From EB88 sp964249695 (GTDB lineage: Bacteria; Acidobacteriota; Terriglobia; Terriglobales; Acidobacteriaceae), in assembly GCA_964249695.1 (NCBI GenBank), contig CAXUDF010000001.1:1-64000 (forward strand): DNA of 64,000 nt. Direction: 5' to 3'. The notes under the pieces are model-generated. The model was not told where the DNA came from and did no database searches. It saw only the letters and a list, made by a program, of their open reading frames with translations. Positions 9,088-17,865 of this stretch are shown here, one piece after another (the stretch's first letter is position 1; each line of letters starts with the position of its first letter). The position numbers and the translations under genes are program-made.

Positions 9088-9139
9088 GGGTGCCCCGTTC
9101 TTTGTCGACGTTGACAAAGGGCGGGGTACTTTTGCGTTT
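9088..9139 (+). repeat. GGGTGCCCC hairpin repeat, copy C
   Basis: This is the best-formed copy. CCCCGTTCTTTGTC (9093-9106) pairs with GACAAAGGGCGGGG (9113-9126) over 14 positions, two of them G-U, around the loop GACGTT. The flanks GGGTG and TACTTTTG match copies A and B. It lies between the PEP-CTERM gene and the LysR gene, 80 bases upstream of the latter's start. Confidence 0.85.
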
Positions 9140-9205
9140 GGGGTGCTACGGCGATTTCGCTCGGGCCCTTTACAGACCCTGTACAGCCACTTCGACGAGG
9201 CTGCC

Positions 9206-10090
9206 ATGGAAATCAAGCATGTGAAGTCGTTTCTGGCGGTGGCGAAGTCGCTCAACTTCAGCCGTGCGGCGCGCGCGCTGCACCTGTCCCAGCCCGCGCT
9301 GAGCACGCAGATCGCCGGGTTGGAGGCGAGCCTGGGCGCCGCACTGTTTCTTCGCAATCGACGCAAGGTCAGTCTTACCCCGGCCGGTCAGGCCTTTCTT
9401 GCCGATGCCGAAACCCTGCTGCATTTCATCGCAGAGATGGAGCTTCGGGTGAGCCGCATCGCGGCCGGCGATGCCGGCCACCTCCGCATCGGCTTCGTCG
9501 CCTCCGCCACGCTGGACATCGTTCCCGCGGTCGCCCTTGCCTTCCGCAAGCTCTATCCGAAGATCAGCTATGAGCTGAAGAACCTGCCCACCGTGGGGCA
9601 GGTGGACGCCCTTCGCAATGGATCGATCGATGTGGGGTTCTTGCGTTTGCCCCTGGACGAGGCGGGGCTCGCGATGCAGCTCGTGCATCGCGAGCCCTTT
9701 GCCATTGCTCTCTCCAAAGATCACAGGCTGGCGAGGAAAAAGGATCTGCAGGTGAGCGATCTGGCGGGGGAAGAGTTCATCGCGTATGGCGAACGATGGG
9801 CGCCGGCTTTTTACCAGACCTGGACCGGCCTCTGTCGCGCCGCGGGATATACACCCCATGTGGTGCAGGAAACCGGCGAAATGGATACGGCCGCGGCCCT
9901 GGTGGCAGCCGGGCTCGGGGTTGCGATTCTTCCGCGCGGCATCACGCAGCGTCACCGCGGTCTCCTGGCCACAAAAGTACTCGACAACCATGACACCTAT
10001 TCCGAGATCGGCGTGGCGTTCTTGAAAGAACGCGAAACGCCGCTGATCACGCGTCTGGTCGAGGTTGCCAGGCAGATAGGGCATCGCTGA
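9206..10090 (+). CDS. LysR-family transcriptional regulator
   Basis: This is a 294-residue LTTR. The winged helix-turn-helix occupies about residues 1-60 (MEIKHVKSFLAVAKSLNFSR, AARALHLSQPALSTQI, GASLFxR-like LGAALFLRNRRKVSLT). The effector-binding type-2 periplasmic-like fold follows from about 90 (HLRIGFVASATLDIVPAVAL). The start at 9206 is preferred over an upstream in-frame ATG because the family begins at this point and the upstream part encodes the hairpin repeat. The gene is 184 bases upstream of the oxalate decarboxylase gene, whose leader holds three alternating AGTGAT/ATCACT half-sites, so that gene is its most likely target. The effector is unknown. Confidence 0.92.
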   Translation: MEIKHVKSFLAVAKSLNFSRAARALHLSQPALSTQIAGLEASLGAALFLRNRRKVSLTPAGQAFLADAETLLHFIAEMELRVSRIAAGDAGHLRIGFVASATLDIVPAVALAFRKLYPKISYELKNLPTVGQVDALRNGSIDVGFLRLPLDEAGLAMQLVHREPFAIALSKDHRLARKKDLQVSDLAGEEFIAYGERWAPAFYQTWTGLCRAAGYTPHVVQETGEMDTAAALVAAGLGVAILPRGITQRHRGLLATKVLDNHDTYSEIGVAFLKERETPLITRLVEVARQIGHR

Positions 10091-10122
10091 GAGGGCATCG
10101 GCAATGCAGGATGGCTGTCGCG

Positions 10123-10166
10123 AGTGATAACCGCAGGCAATCACTGAGATGCAAACATACAGTGAT
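10123..10166. promoter_or_regulatory. three alternating half-sites, candidate LysR operator
   Basis: AGTGAT at 10123-10128, ATCACT at 10140-10145 and AGTGAT at 10161-10166 form two overlapping inverted repeats. The second is the longer ATCACTG-N13-CAGTGAT (10140-10166). Half-site spacing of roughly 17 and 21 bases is near two helical turns, as LysR-type tetramers require. The array lies between the LysR gene and the oxalate decarboxylase gene, 109-152 bases before the latter's ATG. A 10-bp palindrome CGCTATAGCG follows directly (10167-10176). Confidence 0.5.
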
Positions 10167-10274
10167 CGCTATAGCGCTCCCCGAGCTCTAATCGAGGTGT
10201 AGGGCAGTTCGGGGATCGGTTGACCCAACTCGAGCGGCCGGAAGACATCGCGTAAAAGCAAGAGGAGAAACGTC

Positions 10275-11567
10275 ATGGCAACATCGCCCACCGAGATCCC
10301 CGTTATACCTTCGAGCCTCTGTAAACCCCTGTCAGAAAATACCGCACTGTCACGACGTCGCTTCGTAGGCGCCGCCGCGCTGGCGGGCGCAGGGTTCCTG
10401 AATGTGGCGGCGATGGCGCAGAACCGTCAGGAGCAGCTTGCGGGAAGAACGGGAAACAGCAGGGGCAATCCCGGGCCGGAAAACCGTCCGTTGCAGGCTG
10501 AAAACCCCGATTCGGACATTCCGCCCTTCACCGACCATGGCAATCCAGGCCCCATCTGGCATTCGTTCGATCTTGTTCCGAAGCGCCTCCAGGGCGGCGG
10601 TTGGACGCGGCAGGTGACGCAGCGGGAGTTGCCACCGTCCCGGGATCTGGCTGGGGTAAATATGCGACTGACCGCGGGCTCCTTTCGCGAGCTGCACTGG
10701 CATACAGCCAACGAGTGGGCGATTATGCTGACCGGCAAGGCGCGTGTCTCAATCATGCAACCGAATGGAAAGATGTTCCTCGACGATGTGGCGGCGGGCG
10801 ATCTATGGTACTTTCCCGCGGGCTATCCGCATTCCATTCAGGGGTTGGAGGGCGACGGCTGCGAATTTTTGCTGGTGTTTGATGAGGGAGATTTTTCGGA
10901 GGACGACACCTTTCTGCTGTCGGAGTTCCTCGCCCACACCTCGCCGGAGATCGTCGAGAAGAACACGAGTTGGAATCGCCAGGTCTTCGATCAGTTGCCG
11001 AAGACCGAGGAGTACATCTTCGAGGCTGCCCTTCCGGGAACGCTGGCGGAAGATCGGCGTTTCATGGGCGACAACCTCGAAACGGAGAACAGCTACACGT
11101 TCCGGATGGCGAGCATGAAGCCGACGCACAAGACGGCCGGAGGCGAGGTGCGCGTCGTCGACTCGACCAACTTCAAGGTTTCCTCCGCGATTGCCGGGGC
11201 GATGGTCACCATCAAGCCCGGCGGGATACGGGAGATGCACTGGCACCCGAACGCCAGCGAATGGCAGTACTGGATGCAAGGGAAGGGCCGCATGACCGTG
11301 GTGACGACCGATGCCAAGGCCAGAACGGTCGACTTCAATCCAAACGATGTGGGATACGTGCCCAGCATGGCGGGCCACACGATCGAAAACACCGGCACGG
11401 AAGACATCATCTTTCTGGAGATGTTTAAGAGTTCCCGTTTCGAGGACGTCTCCCTGAACCAATGGATGGCGCGCATGCCTGACAAGATGGCGGAAGCCCA
11501 CCTGCGCATTCCACTAAAAACCATACGGAGCGCTCCCCAAACGAAGAACGATCTTCTTCCCGGGTAA
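10275..11567 (+). CDS. oxdC: bicupin oxalate decarboxylase, Tat-exported
   Basis: This 430-residue bicupin is predicted to convert oxalate to formate and CO2 with Mn. Residues 24-48 form a Tat signal (SRRRFVGAAALAGAG, then NVAAMA). Cupin 1 has ligands H141, H143, E147 and H186 (ELHWHTANEW, YPHSI); cupin 2 has H322, H324, E329 and H368 (MHWHPNASEW, AGHTIE). The lid loop reads S208-E209-D210-D211, keeping the glutamate typical of decarboxylases rather than oxidases. Sequence order closely follows Bacillus OxdC, including DSTNFKVS and DVSLNQWLA-like DVSLNQWMA. GAGGAG lies upstream of the ATG at 10275. Export by Tat suggests cofactor loading before secretion. The LysR gene immediately upstream is the likely regulator. 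Confidence 0.93.
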   Translation: MATSPTEIPVIPSSLCKPLSENTALSRRRFVGAAALAGAGFLNVAAMAQNRQEQLAGRTGNSRGNPGPENRPLQAENPDSDIPPFTDHGNPGPIWHSFDLVPKRLQGGGWTRQVTQRELPPSRDLAGVNMRLTAGSFRELHWHTANEWAIMLTGKARVSIMQPNGKMFLDDVAAGDLWYFPAGYPHSIQGLEGDGCEFLLVFDEGDFSEDDTFLLSEFLAHTSPEIVEKNTSWNRQVFDQLPKTEEYIFEAALPGTLAEDRRFMGDNLETENSYTFRMASMKPTHKTAGGEVRVVDSTNFKVSSAIAGAMVTIKPGGIREMHWHPNASEWQYWMQGKGRMTVVTTDAKARTVDFNPNDVGYVPSMAGHTIENTGTEDIIFLEMFKSSRFEDVSLNQWMARMPDKMAEAHLRIPLKTIRSAPQTKNDLLPG

Positions 11568-11777
11568 TCGCCTGAGCACACAGGTACCCGGGCACACGCG
11601 GTGCCCCGCAGCATCAGCACGACTGAGGTTGCGGGGCTGCCAGCCTCAGTCGCGGATGCTCTCTCGTTTGCGCGGAACTGTATGATCCGTCTTTCTGAGC
11701 AAACGTCGCGGCTTGCTTTTCCGGATGCGAGTCCTGAAGGAACTCGCCTACATTTAGGCAATTAGACTCAGACGATC

Positions 11778-13268
11778 ATGTATCTCGGCATCGATTGCGG
11801 AACGCAGGGCACGAAAGCTTTGGTGGTGGACGGGGGCGGTGCCCCGCTGGGGCGGGGCTTTGCTCCGCATGCTCTGATCGAACGCTCTTCGGGAGCGCGC
11901 GAGCAGGAGCCTTCCTGGTGGGTCGAAGCTCTGATTGCCTCCGTAAAGGAGGCGCTGGCGACCGTACCCAGGGCCGCCGCGATGGAGGCGATCGGTGTCT
12001 CGGGCCAGCAGCACGGGCTTGTGGTGCTGGACGAACACTTCGCGGTGATTCGTCCGGCAAAGCTTTGGAACGACACGGAAACGGCGCCGCAAAACGCGGA
12101 GCTCCTTCAGCGGCTTGGCGGCCGTGAGGCCTGGTTCCGCCGCTTCGGCACCGTGCCGCTGACCGGGTACACCGTGTCTAAACTGCTCTGGATACAGCAA
12201 AACGAACCGGCTCATTTTGCCCGCATCCGGCACATCCTTCTTCCCCACGAGTACCTGAACTTCTGGCTCACGGGCGAACTGCGCGCGGAGGCGGGCGATG
12301 CCTCGGGCACGGCCTATTTCGACGCGAGAACACGCACCTGGCAGCGTGAGGTGCTGGATGCGATCGACAGGGGGACAGGGCAGCTGTTCCGGGCGTTGCC
12401 GCCGTTGGTGGCGGCCGACAGCATCGTCGGGAGGCTGCGGCCGGAGGTGGCCCGGACGCTGGGGTTGCCCCCGGACTGCCTCGTTTCCGCTGGAGGAGGA
12501 GACAACATGATGGGCGCCATCGGCACGGGCAATGTGCGCGAAGGCATGGTGACCCTCAGCCTGGGGACGTCTTCGACCGTATATTCCTTCAGCGAACGTC
12601 CCGTGGAGGATCCGACCGGCAACGTCGCGCCGTTCTGCTCCTCATCCGGCGGCTGGCTGCCCCTGGTCTGCACGATGAACGCCACGAACGTGGTGACCGC
12701 CACCGCCGCCATGCTCGGCAAGAGCGTCGGCGACATCGAAGAGGCTCTGGAGAAGACGAGCCCAGGCGCGGACGGTCTCCTTTTTCTGCCTTTCCTGAAC
12801 GGCGAGCGTACGCCCGACCTGCCGGGGGCGCGCGGCTCTCTTCTGGGTCTTTCGGCGAATAACCTCACGGCGCATCACCTCATCCGGGCCGCCGTCGAGG
12901 GGGTCAGCTTTGGCATCCTGAACGGGCTCGACCGCGTTCTGGGAGGCAAAACGGTGGAGGCCATTCAGGTCATCGGGGGCGGTGCCCGCTCGGAAGCATG
13001 GCGGCAGTTGCTGGCCGATGCTACGGGTATCGCGATCCGGCTTCCTGCAGAGGGGGAGTCGGGCTGCCTGGGCGCGGCAATCCAGGCGATGGTAGCTCAG
13101 GCGAAGCTGCAGGGCACACCCGCGTCCTTCGCCGAGGTGTGCCAACGCGTGGTTCACCTGGAGGAACGTGCCACGAAGCAACCGCGTCCGGCGTTGCGGT
13201 CCGGGTATGACCGCGCCCGGGAACGGTACGACGAGCAGCTCCGCATCCTTTACGGGCCGGCGATCTAG
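11778..13268 (+). CDS. xylB: xylulokinase
   Basis: This 496-residue FGGY-family sugar kinase phosphorylates D-xylulose to xylulose 5-phosphate. Family signatures are the N-terminal phosphate loop YLGIDCGTQGTKALVVD, SGQQHGLVVLD (substrate-binding motif of xylulokinases), KLWNDTE, GDNMMGAIGTG, and the C-terminal ATP-site VIGGGARSEAWRQLLAD and ESGCLGAAIQA. Length is normal for XylB. There is no xylose isomerase or transporter adjacent. It would feed pentoses, such as those freed from arabinoxylan by the hydrolases elsewhere in the window, into the pentose phosphate pathway. Confidence 0.93.
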   Translation: MYLGIDCGTQGTKALVVDGGGAPLGRGFAPHALIERSSGAREQEPSWWVEALIASVKEALATVPRAAAMEAIGVSGQQHGLVVLDEHFAVIRPAKLWNDTETAPQNAELLQRLGGREAWFRRFGTVPLTGYTVSKLLWIQQNEPAHFARIRHILLPHEYLNFWLTGELRAEAGDASGTAYFDARTRTWQREVLDAIDRGTGQLFRALPPLVAADSIVGRLRPEVARTLGLPPDCLVSAGGGDNMMGAIGTGNVREGMVTLSLGTSSTVYSFSERPVEDPTGNVAPFCSSSGGWLPLVCTMNATNVVTATAAMLGKSVGDIEEALEKTSPGADGLLFLPFLNGERTPDLPGARGSLLGLSANNLTAHHLIRAAVEGVSFGILNGLDRVLGGKTVEAIQVIGGGARSEAWRQLLADATGIAIRLPAEGESGCLGAAIQAMVAQAKLQGTPASFAEVCQRVVHLEERATKQPRPALRSGYDRARERYDEQLRILYGPAI

Positions 13269-13302
13269 CGTGTATCAATCGACTCCCCGGTCGATCAGGC
13301 TC

Positions 13303-14085
13303 TTACTGTTTCTGAAATACGAGATTTTCAGAGACATGCTGGCCGGTTTGCAACGTGCCTTTGCTCGTCAGCGTCAGCGTGTGCCCATCGGCGGAGACGA
13401 CCCAGCGATCCTTCTGCGCGATCTGCTCGTCGCGCCGGTAGACCGCATCTACGGTGTGGGCGTCGACAAGGGAGAGCTGCACGGTATCGTTGCGTGAGTT
13501 CCGCAGATCGTACTGCTTTCCGTCGAAGCGGCCGGTAAAGCTGTAGCCGCCCGCGAAGCGTATCCCGTCGCTGCCGTCCGGCTCGATTTTCAGGCTCTGC
13601 CCCTGGCGCAGACGCGTTTTGCTGAGGTCCTGCGTCCACTCGCCGGCAAAGAGATCTTTTCCGACCGCAGCCCCTCCGGTTCGCGTCCAAACGGTACTCT
13701 GATCGGGCTGCCCCTGGGCCGTGGTGGTGATCGCCAGTTCCTTGCCATCATTGGAGATCTTCTCGCGCACTGTCGCGACCAGGGCTCCATCTTTCTCTTC
13801 CTTCACCTCGGATTGGCGCTTATTGATTCTGTGCAGCTCGATCTGGTTGAAGGCCGGGTTACCCGCAACGGAGCTCCCGTGCCCATCCGAGCGCGCGGTA
13901 AAGTCCAGGTGGGTCTCGCCTGACATGACCAGGTGCACACCGTTAGGGACAGGAAGGATGGAGAGCCTGTTCGGCGGGTCCAGGGCAGACTGGGCGGAGA
14001 CGAGCGTCCAGGAGCCGATACGTGGATCGGGATTTGCCGCCGGCATCGCGGCGGCGGCCAGCACGAACATGGCGAAGAAAGGCAT
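13303..14085 (-). CDS. exported protein of unknown function (260 aa)
   Basis: This 260-residue protein is not recognised. AGGAG five bases before the ATG at 14085 fixes the start, and residues 1-17 (MPFFAMFVLAAAAMPAA) look like a signal peptide. Two roughly 110-residue halves look alike (GSWTLVSAQSALDPP and AGEWTQDLSKTRLRQG each open a beta-rich segment ending in a long strand pair), suggesting an internal duplication of a lipocalin-like or calycin-like unit. It is divergent from the MMPL transporter gene and convergent with xylB. Confidence 0.65.
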   Translation of the reverse strand: MPFFAMFVLAAAAMPAANPDPRIGSWTLVSAQSALDPPNRLSILPVPNGVHLVMSGETHLDFTARSDGHGSSVAGNPAFNQIELHRINKRQSEVKEEKDGALVATVREKISNDGKELAITTTAQGQPDQSTVWTRTGGAAVGKDLFAGEWTQDLSKTRLRQGQSLKIEPDGSDGIRFAGGYSFTGRFDGKQYDLRNSRNDTVQLSLVDAHTVDAVYRRDEQIAQKDRWVVSADGHTLTLTSKGTLQTGQHVSENLVFQKQ

Positions 14086-14283
14086 TGCATCTCCTGAACG
14101 AGCAGAATCAAATTTGATCAATCTAGTCGATCTCGTCGTCGACTTGATAGATGCCGAAGCACGGCACACGGGCCGCTCGCATGCCTTGTCGTACCGCTCT
14201 GCTTCCCCCCGGCTGCTGTGGTCAAAAACACACCACCTCTTGCGGCCGCTGCCGCGGTCCGGTCTTTTAACATCTGTAACATC

Positions 14284-16524
14284 ATGGGTTCCATGCATCT
14301 GCGCCGGTCCTGGGCGGCTTTGGCGGTTCTGATTGCCGTCCTCGCACTGCTTCCGTTTTCCTTTCATACCGAGCGTCGTCTGGAAACAGCCACCCGTGTC
14401 GAGGGCAGCGAAGCAGAGGTTGTCAACGGGGAGTTGAACACCGGCTTTCATTCCCCCTTTGTGAACCGCGTCGCTCTGGTGATTCAGGGCCTTCCAGCGG
14501 CGGATTCAACCGAAGGCGGCCAAGCACTATCGCTCATTGTGGCGGCTCTCCGGGAGCAGCGCGGCGTCTCCGGCGTGGTCTCTTATCTGGAACTTCGCGA
14601 TCCCATTTTTTTAGGCAAAGGGGGCGGCACCTTCGTCCTGGTTGGACTTTCGGCGGTCGACGGTCCCGTTGAACTGCTCGTGCCCAGGCTGCACACGCTG
14701 GAACACTCCCTCGAAGATCAATTGCGCCCCCATTATCCAGCCGTGAAGATCGCCCTGACCGGGGAAACGCCGCTCAATTTCGACATCCGCCAGGCCAGTG
14801 CAAACGACGTGCGGCGGGGAGAAAGCCTCATCATTCCCGTGACGCTCGCGCTGCTGCTGCTGGCGTTCGGCAGCCTGGTCGCCGCCCTGATTCCTTTGGC
14901 CGTCGGCCAGCTTGCCATTGCCACCACGTTAGCCATCGCCGGGTTCCTGGCGCAGCGCTTCCATCTCTCGATTCTGGTGCAGAATCTGGCAACCATGCTG
15001 GGATTGGGTCTCGGCATCGACTACGCGCTGCTGATGGTCAGCCGCTTTCGCGAGGCCATTGCTGCCGGGCACGACGGCCCGACCGCTGCGAATATCGCCG
15101 CGCGCCAGGCAGGCCGCACGCTGATGATCTCCGCTTCCACGGTAGCCATCGGGTTCCTTGCGCTCCTCATCGTGCCCATCAGTGAAATTCGCTCCATCGG
15201 GGTGGCGGGATGTTTGGTGGCGGGCATCAGTGTGCTGCTGACGAACACGCTTGTGCCGGCATTGCTTTCGTGGCTCGGGCCGCGCATCGATCTCGGCCGG
15301 ATGCCCTTCGCGCCCAAGCTGGACGCACGCAGCAGCGAACGCACGGGCATGCGCTGGCGACGCTGGGGAAACATCATTGTGGCGCACCCGTGGCGAGCGA
15401 TTTTTCTGGCGGGCGTGCCGTTGCTTCTGCTCGCGTGGCAAGCGATACGGCTGGATACCAGCGTTCCGCAAGGCGACTGGCTGCCGCCGGCTGCGGAATC
15501 GGTGCAGGCCCTCCATTCCCTCGAGCACATGGATCGTGCCGGGGTTGTGCAAACCATGCGCGTCATGATCGAACTGCCGACGGACTCGGTCGCCCATACG
15601 GATGCGGGCTGGAACGTCATCGACACGCTTTCCAAGCGGTTGGCGAGCGATCCCCGTACACAGCGGGTCATCTCCATCACTACGGTCGCCGACGGCAATC
15701 GCTCGCTGCTGGACAGCTTTTCTCGCGAGACCCGCCGCACCTTCCTCAGTGCCGATGGACGGACGACGCTGATTGAGGTGCTACCCAAGGGATCGGTTAC
15801 GCTGCGGGAACAGGTGGACTGGGTGCGCGCCCTGCGGCAGACCGGAGCGACGGCGCTCACGGGGGTGCCCGGGTCTACCTTGCTCATTGGCGGCATCCCC
15901 GCGCTCAACGCCGATTACCAGACCCTCGTAAAACGCAGCTTTGCTCCGGTTACGGCGCTGGTGGTGGGCGGCACACTGCTGGCTCTGCTGCTGGGCTTCC
16001 GATCGTTGGTCGCGCCGGTGAAGGCGGTCGCGCTGAACCTGCTATCGGTGATGGCTTCTTTCGGCGCACTGGTTCTCGTCTTCCAGGACGGGCACGGCAG
16101 CCGCCTGCTCGGCGTGCGCGAAGCAACCGGCAGCATCTTTCCCCTTGTCCCGATTGTTGCCTTTGCGATCGTCTTCGGCCTGAGCATGGATTATGAGGTC
16201 TTCCTCGTCGCCCGCGTTCGCGAGGGCCGCAAGAGCGGTCTTGGTGAAACAGAGGCCATCACGGAAGGGCTGGCACGGACCGCAGGCCTCATCACGAGCG
16301 CCGCCGCCATCATGATCGCCGTCTTCACGGCGTTCACCTTCGGAGAGTTTTTGGTGGTCAAGATGATCGGGTTCACCCTGGCGGTCGCCGTGTTCATCGA
16401 TGCAACGCTGGTGCGGATGGTGATCGGCCCGGCACTGCTGCGGGTAGCGGGCGATTGGAACTGGTGGCCCGGCGGGCTGGCTAAAACGGCTCCCGCGCCC
16501 CCGGCGACGGCCATCCCCGAATGA
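14284..16524 (+). CDS. MMPL-family RND transporter
   Basis: This is a 746-residue inner-membrane protein of the MMPL/RND superfamily. It shows the duplicated architecture: a first helix near the N-terminus (SWAALAVLIAVLALLPF), a periplasmic loop to about 190, a bundle of helices (LALLLLAFGSLVAALIPLAV; LGLGIDYALLMVSRFREA, the characteristic GxxxDY motif), then a second loop and bundle (VAFAIVFGLSMDYEVFLVAR, the matching second GxSMDYEVFL motif). These Asp/Tyr residues carry the proton relay. Substrates are typically lipids or drugs. The start is uncertain (ATG 14284 or 14293); no strong ribosome site is visible. No adjacent regulator or periplasmic adaptor gene is present. Confidence 0.9.
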   Translation: MGSMHLRRSWAALAVLIAVLALLPFSFHTERRLETATRVEGSEAEVVNGELNTGFHSPFVNRVALVIQGLPAADSTEGGQALSLIVAALREQRGVSGVVSYLELRDPIFLGKGGGTFVLVGLSAVDGPVELLVPRLHTLEHSLEDQLRPHYPAVKIALTGETPLNFDIRQASANDVRRGESLIIPVTLALLLLAFGSLVAALIPLAVGQLAIATTLAIAGFLAQRFHLSILVQNLATMLGLGLGIDYALLMVSRFREAIAAGHDGPTAANIAARQAGRTLMISASTVAIGFLALLIVPISEIRSIGVAGCLVAGISVLLTNTLVPALLSWLGPRIDLGRMPFAPKLDARSSERTGMRWRRWGNIIVAHPWRAIFLAGVPLLLLAWQAIRLDTSVPQGDWLPPAAESVQALHSLEHMDRAGVVQTMRVMIELPTDSVAHTDAGWNVIDTLSKRLASDPRTQRVISITTVADGNRSLLDSFSRETRRTFLSADGRTTLIEVLPKGSVTLREQVDWVRALRQTGATALTGVPGSTLLIGGIPALNADYQTLVKRSFAPVTALVVGGTLLALLLGFRSLVAPVKAVALNLLSVMASFGALVLVFQDGHGSRLLGVREATGSIFPLVPIVAFAIVFGLSMDYEVFLVARVREGRKSGLGETEAITEGLARTAGLITSAAAIMIAVFTAFTFGEFLVVKMIGFTLAVAVFIDATLVRMVIGPALLRVAGDWNWWPGGLAKTAPAPPATAIPE

Positions 16525-16582
16525 TTGTGCATGCCCAGTCCAGGCGTTTACTGCATGCGTGCCTCGCATCCAAGTTTGCCTA

Positions 16583-17773
16583 TCATTGCGCCAAAGGACC
16601 CATCGCGTAAAACATGCGGCATGTTTTGCCCACATACGCCGAGGCAAACTCGAGGAGGGACTGTCCGTCCGCCATCGGCAGCAGGGGCGACGAATAGTTT
16701 GGGCAGTAGTTATCGAACGCCTCGGGCACCGGCACAGGCGCCGTCACACGCTGCCAGGGGCCGCTTCCATCTTTGTTGCGGTTCATCCACAGCGACTGTC
16801 CATTCCCTCCCGAAATCTCACCATCCGGCGTCAGAGCCATCTGACTCGCCAGCAGCAACGTGCCCTCCGTGCCCTCGGTTCTCCCGGCAGAGCTCCAGGT
16901 ATTTGTGGGAGCATGTGCCAGATAGCCGCCCTCAGCGGTGGTGATGCGGCTGCCGTCCACCGCCGGATCGCCCCAACGCCATCCATCTACGGAGGTTCTG
17001 GCATACACCGCACAGGCCGCCGTGCCACAAAGCTCATAGGTCATGAAATACCGTCCGCCAGGCACCCGCGTGACGACCGGCATCCCCGGCCGTCCTGCGG
17101 GGTTCGGCACGGCGACGGTGTTCACCGGCGCGCTCCAGTGCACGCCGTCGCGGGAGCGGACCTGCTGCAGTACCTGGCTATGGTGCGGCTGAGTTTCATC
17201 CGAGTAGAAGCAGACGAGGTTGCCATCCGCAGCGAGCGTGAACTCCGGCTCCCACAGGCCGCCTGCCGACCGCGGCACCTTGGCCTGGGCGCAATCGGAT
17301 AGATACTGCCAGGAGGCGCCGCCATCCCTGCTCGCATAGATGGCGAGGCGCATGGGCACCGTCGCCGAGGACAGCCCCACCGAGCCCGCCCAAAGTAATG
17401 TGCCCTCGTGGAGCTTGCCAACGGCGCGCGGCAGTTCATACAGGGCGCCGCAGCAAAGACCGTCGTGAAAGCTTGGGGTGTCAATCGCACTGAGGCGATG
17501 GAAGCCGTGTTCGGCGTCGCCGGTATAGAAGTCCTCTTCGGCATGCGTGCCGGTGATCGCCGTCACACTCACGATGATCTTGCCTTTCAAGCGCGGTTGC
17601 CGCTGATGCGCGAGCCGGACGACCCGGGCATACAACGCCGTGCCGTCCCCGAGGGAGGCGCCGTTCTGCGCGCCGCAGGCTGTCGAGCAAAGCCCGATCA
17701 GGAGTAAAGCTACGAGGCAACGGACGCGGCAAGGCCTGGCACAGAGGGCGATGATCTGGAGCGTTCTTGTCAT
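16583..17773 (-). CDS. sialidase-fold (BNR) beta-propeller lipoprotein
   Basis: This 396-residue exported protein has a hydrophobic segment (VALLLIGLCSTAC) ending in a possible lipobox cysteine. The rest looks like a six-bladed sialidase-superfamily propeller with BNR/Asp-box-like turns (ASRDGGASWQYL, RSRDGVHWSAPV, TSVDGWRWGDP, NKDGSGPWQRV). It could be a glycoside hydrolase or carbohydrate-binding protein; the catalytic Arg triad cannot be confirmed by eye. It lies immediately downstream of the Oar-like receptor gene on the same strand, beyond a terminator hairpin, so it probably belongs to the carbohydrate locus but has its own transcript. Confidence 0.7.
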   Translation of the reverse strand: MTRTLQIIALCARPCRVRCLVALLLIGLCSTACGAQNGASLGDGTALYARVVRLAHQRQPRLKGKIIVSVTAITGTHAEEDFYTGDAEHGFHRLSAIDTPSFHDGLCCGALYELPRAVGKLHEGTLLWAGSVGLSSATVPMRLAIYASRDGGASWQYLSDCAQAKVPRSAGGLWEPEFTLAADGNLVCFYSDETQPHHSQVLQQVRSRDGVHWSAPVNTVAVPNPAGRPGMPVVTRVPGGRYFMTYELCGTAACAVYARTSVDGWRWGDPAVDGSRITTAEGGYLAHAPTNTWSSAGRTEGTEGTLLLASQMALTPDGEISGGNGQSLWMNRNKDGSGPWQRVTAPVPVPEAFDNYCPNYSSPLLPMADGQSLLEFASAYVGKTCRMFYAMGPLAQ

Positions 17774-17799
17774 GGACGACCCGATTGAGGAAGAGCGCT

Positions 17800-17845
17800 G
17801 GGCAAAAAAGAAGCGGCAGGCTGGCTCGTGAGAGCCGTCCTGCCG
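17800..17845 (-). terminator. intrinsic terminator of the Oar-like receptor gene
   Basis: On the minus strand, 20 bases past the receptor stop codon, CGGCAGGACGGCTC pairs with GAGCCAGCCTGCCG over 14 positions (two mismatches, loop TCAC; 17814-17845). CTTCTTTTTTG follows directly. A GC-rich stem plus U-run is the classic Rho-independent form. It separates the receptor from the BNR lipoprotein gene. Confidence 0.8.
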
Positions 17846-17865
17846 CGGTAGGAGACGTCGTTTGG

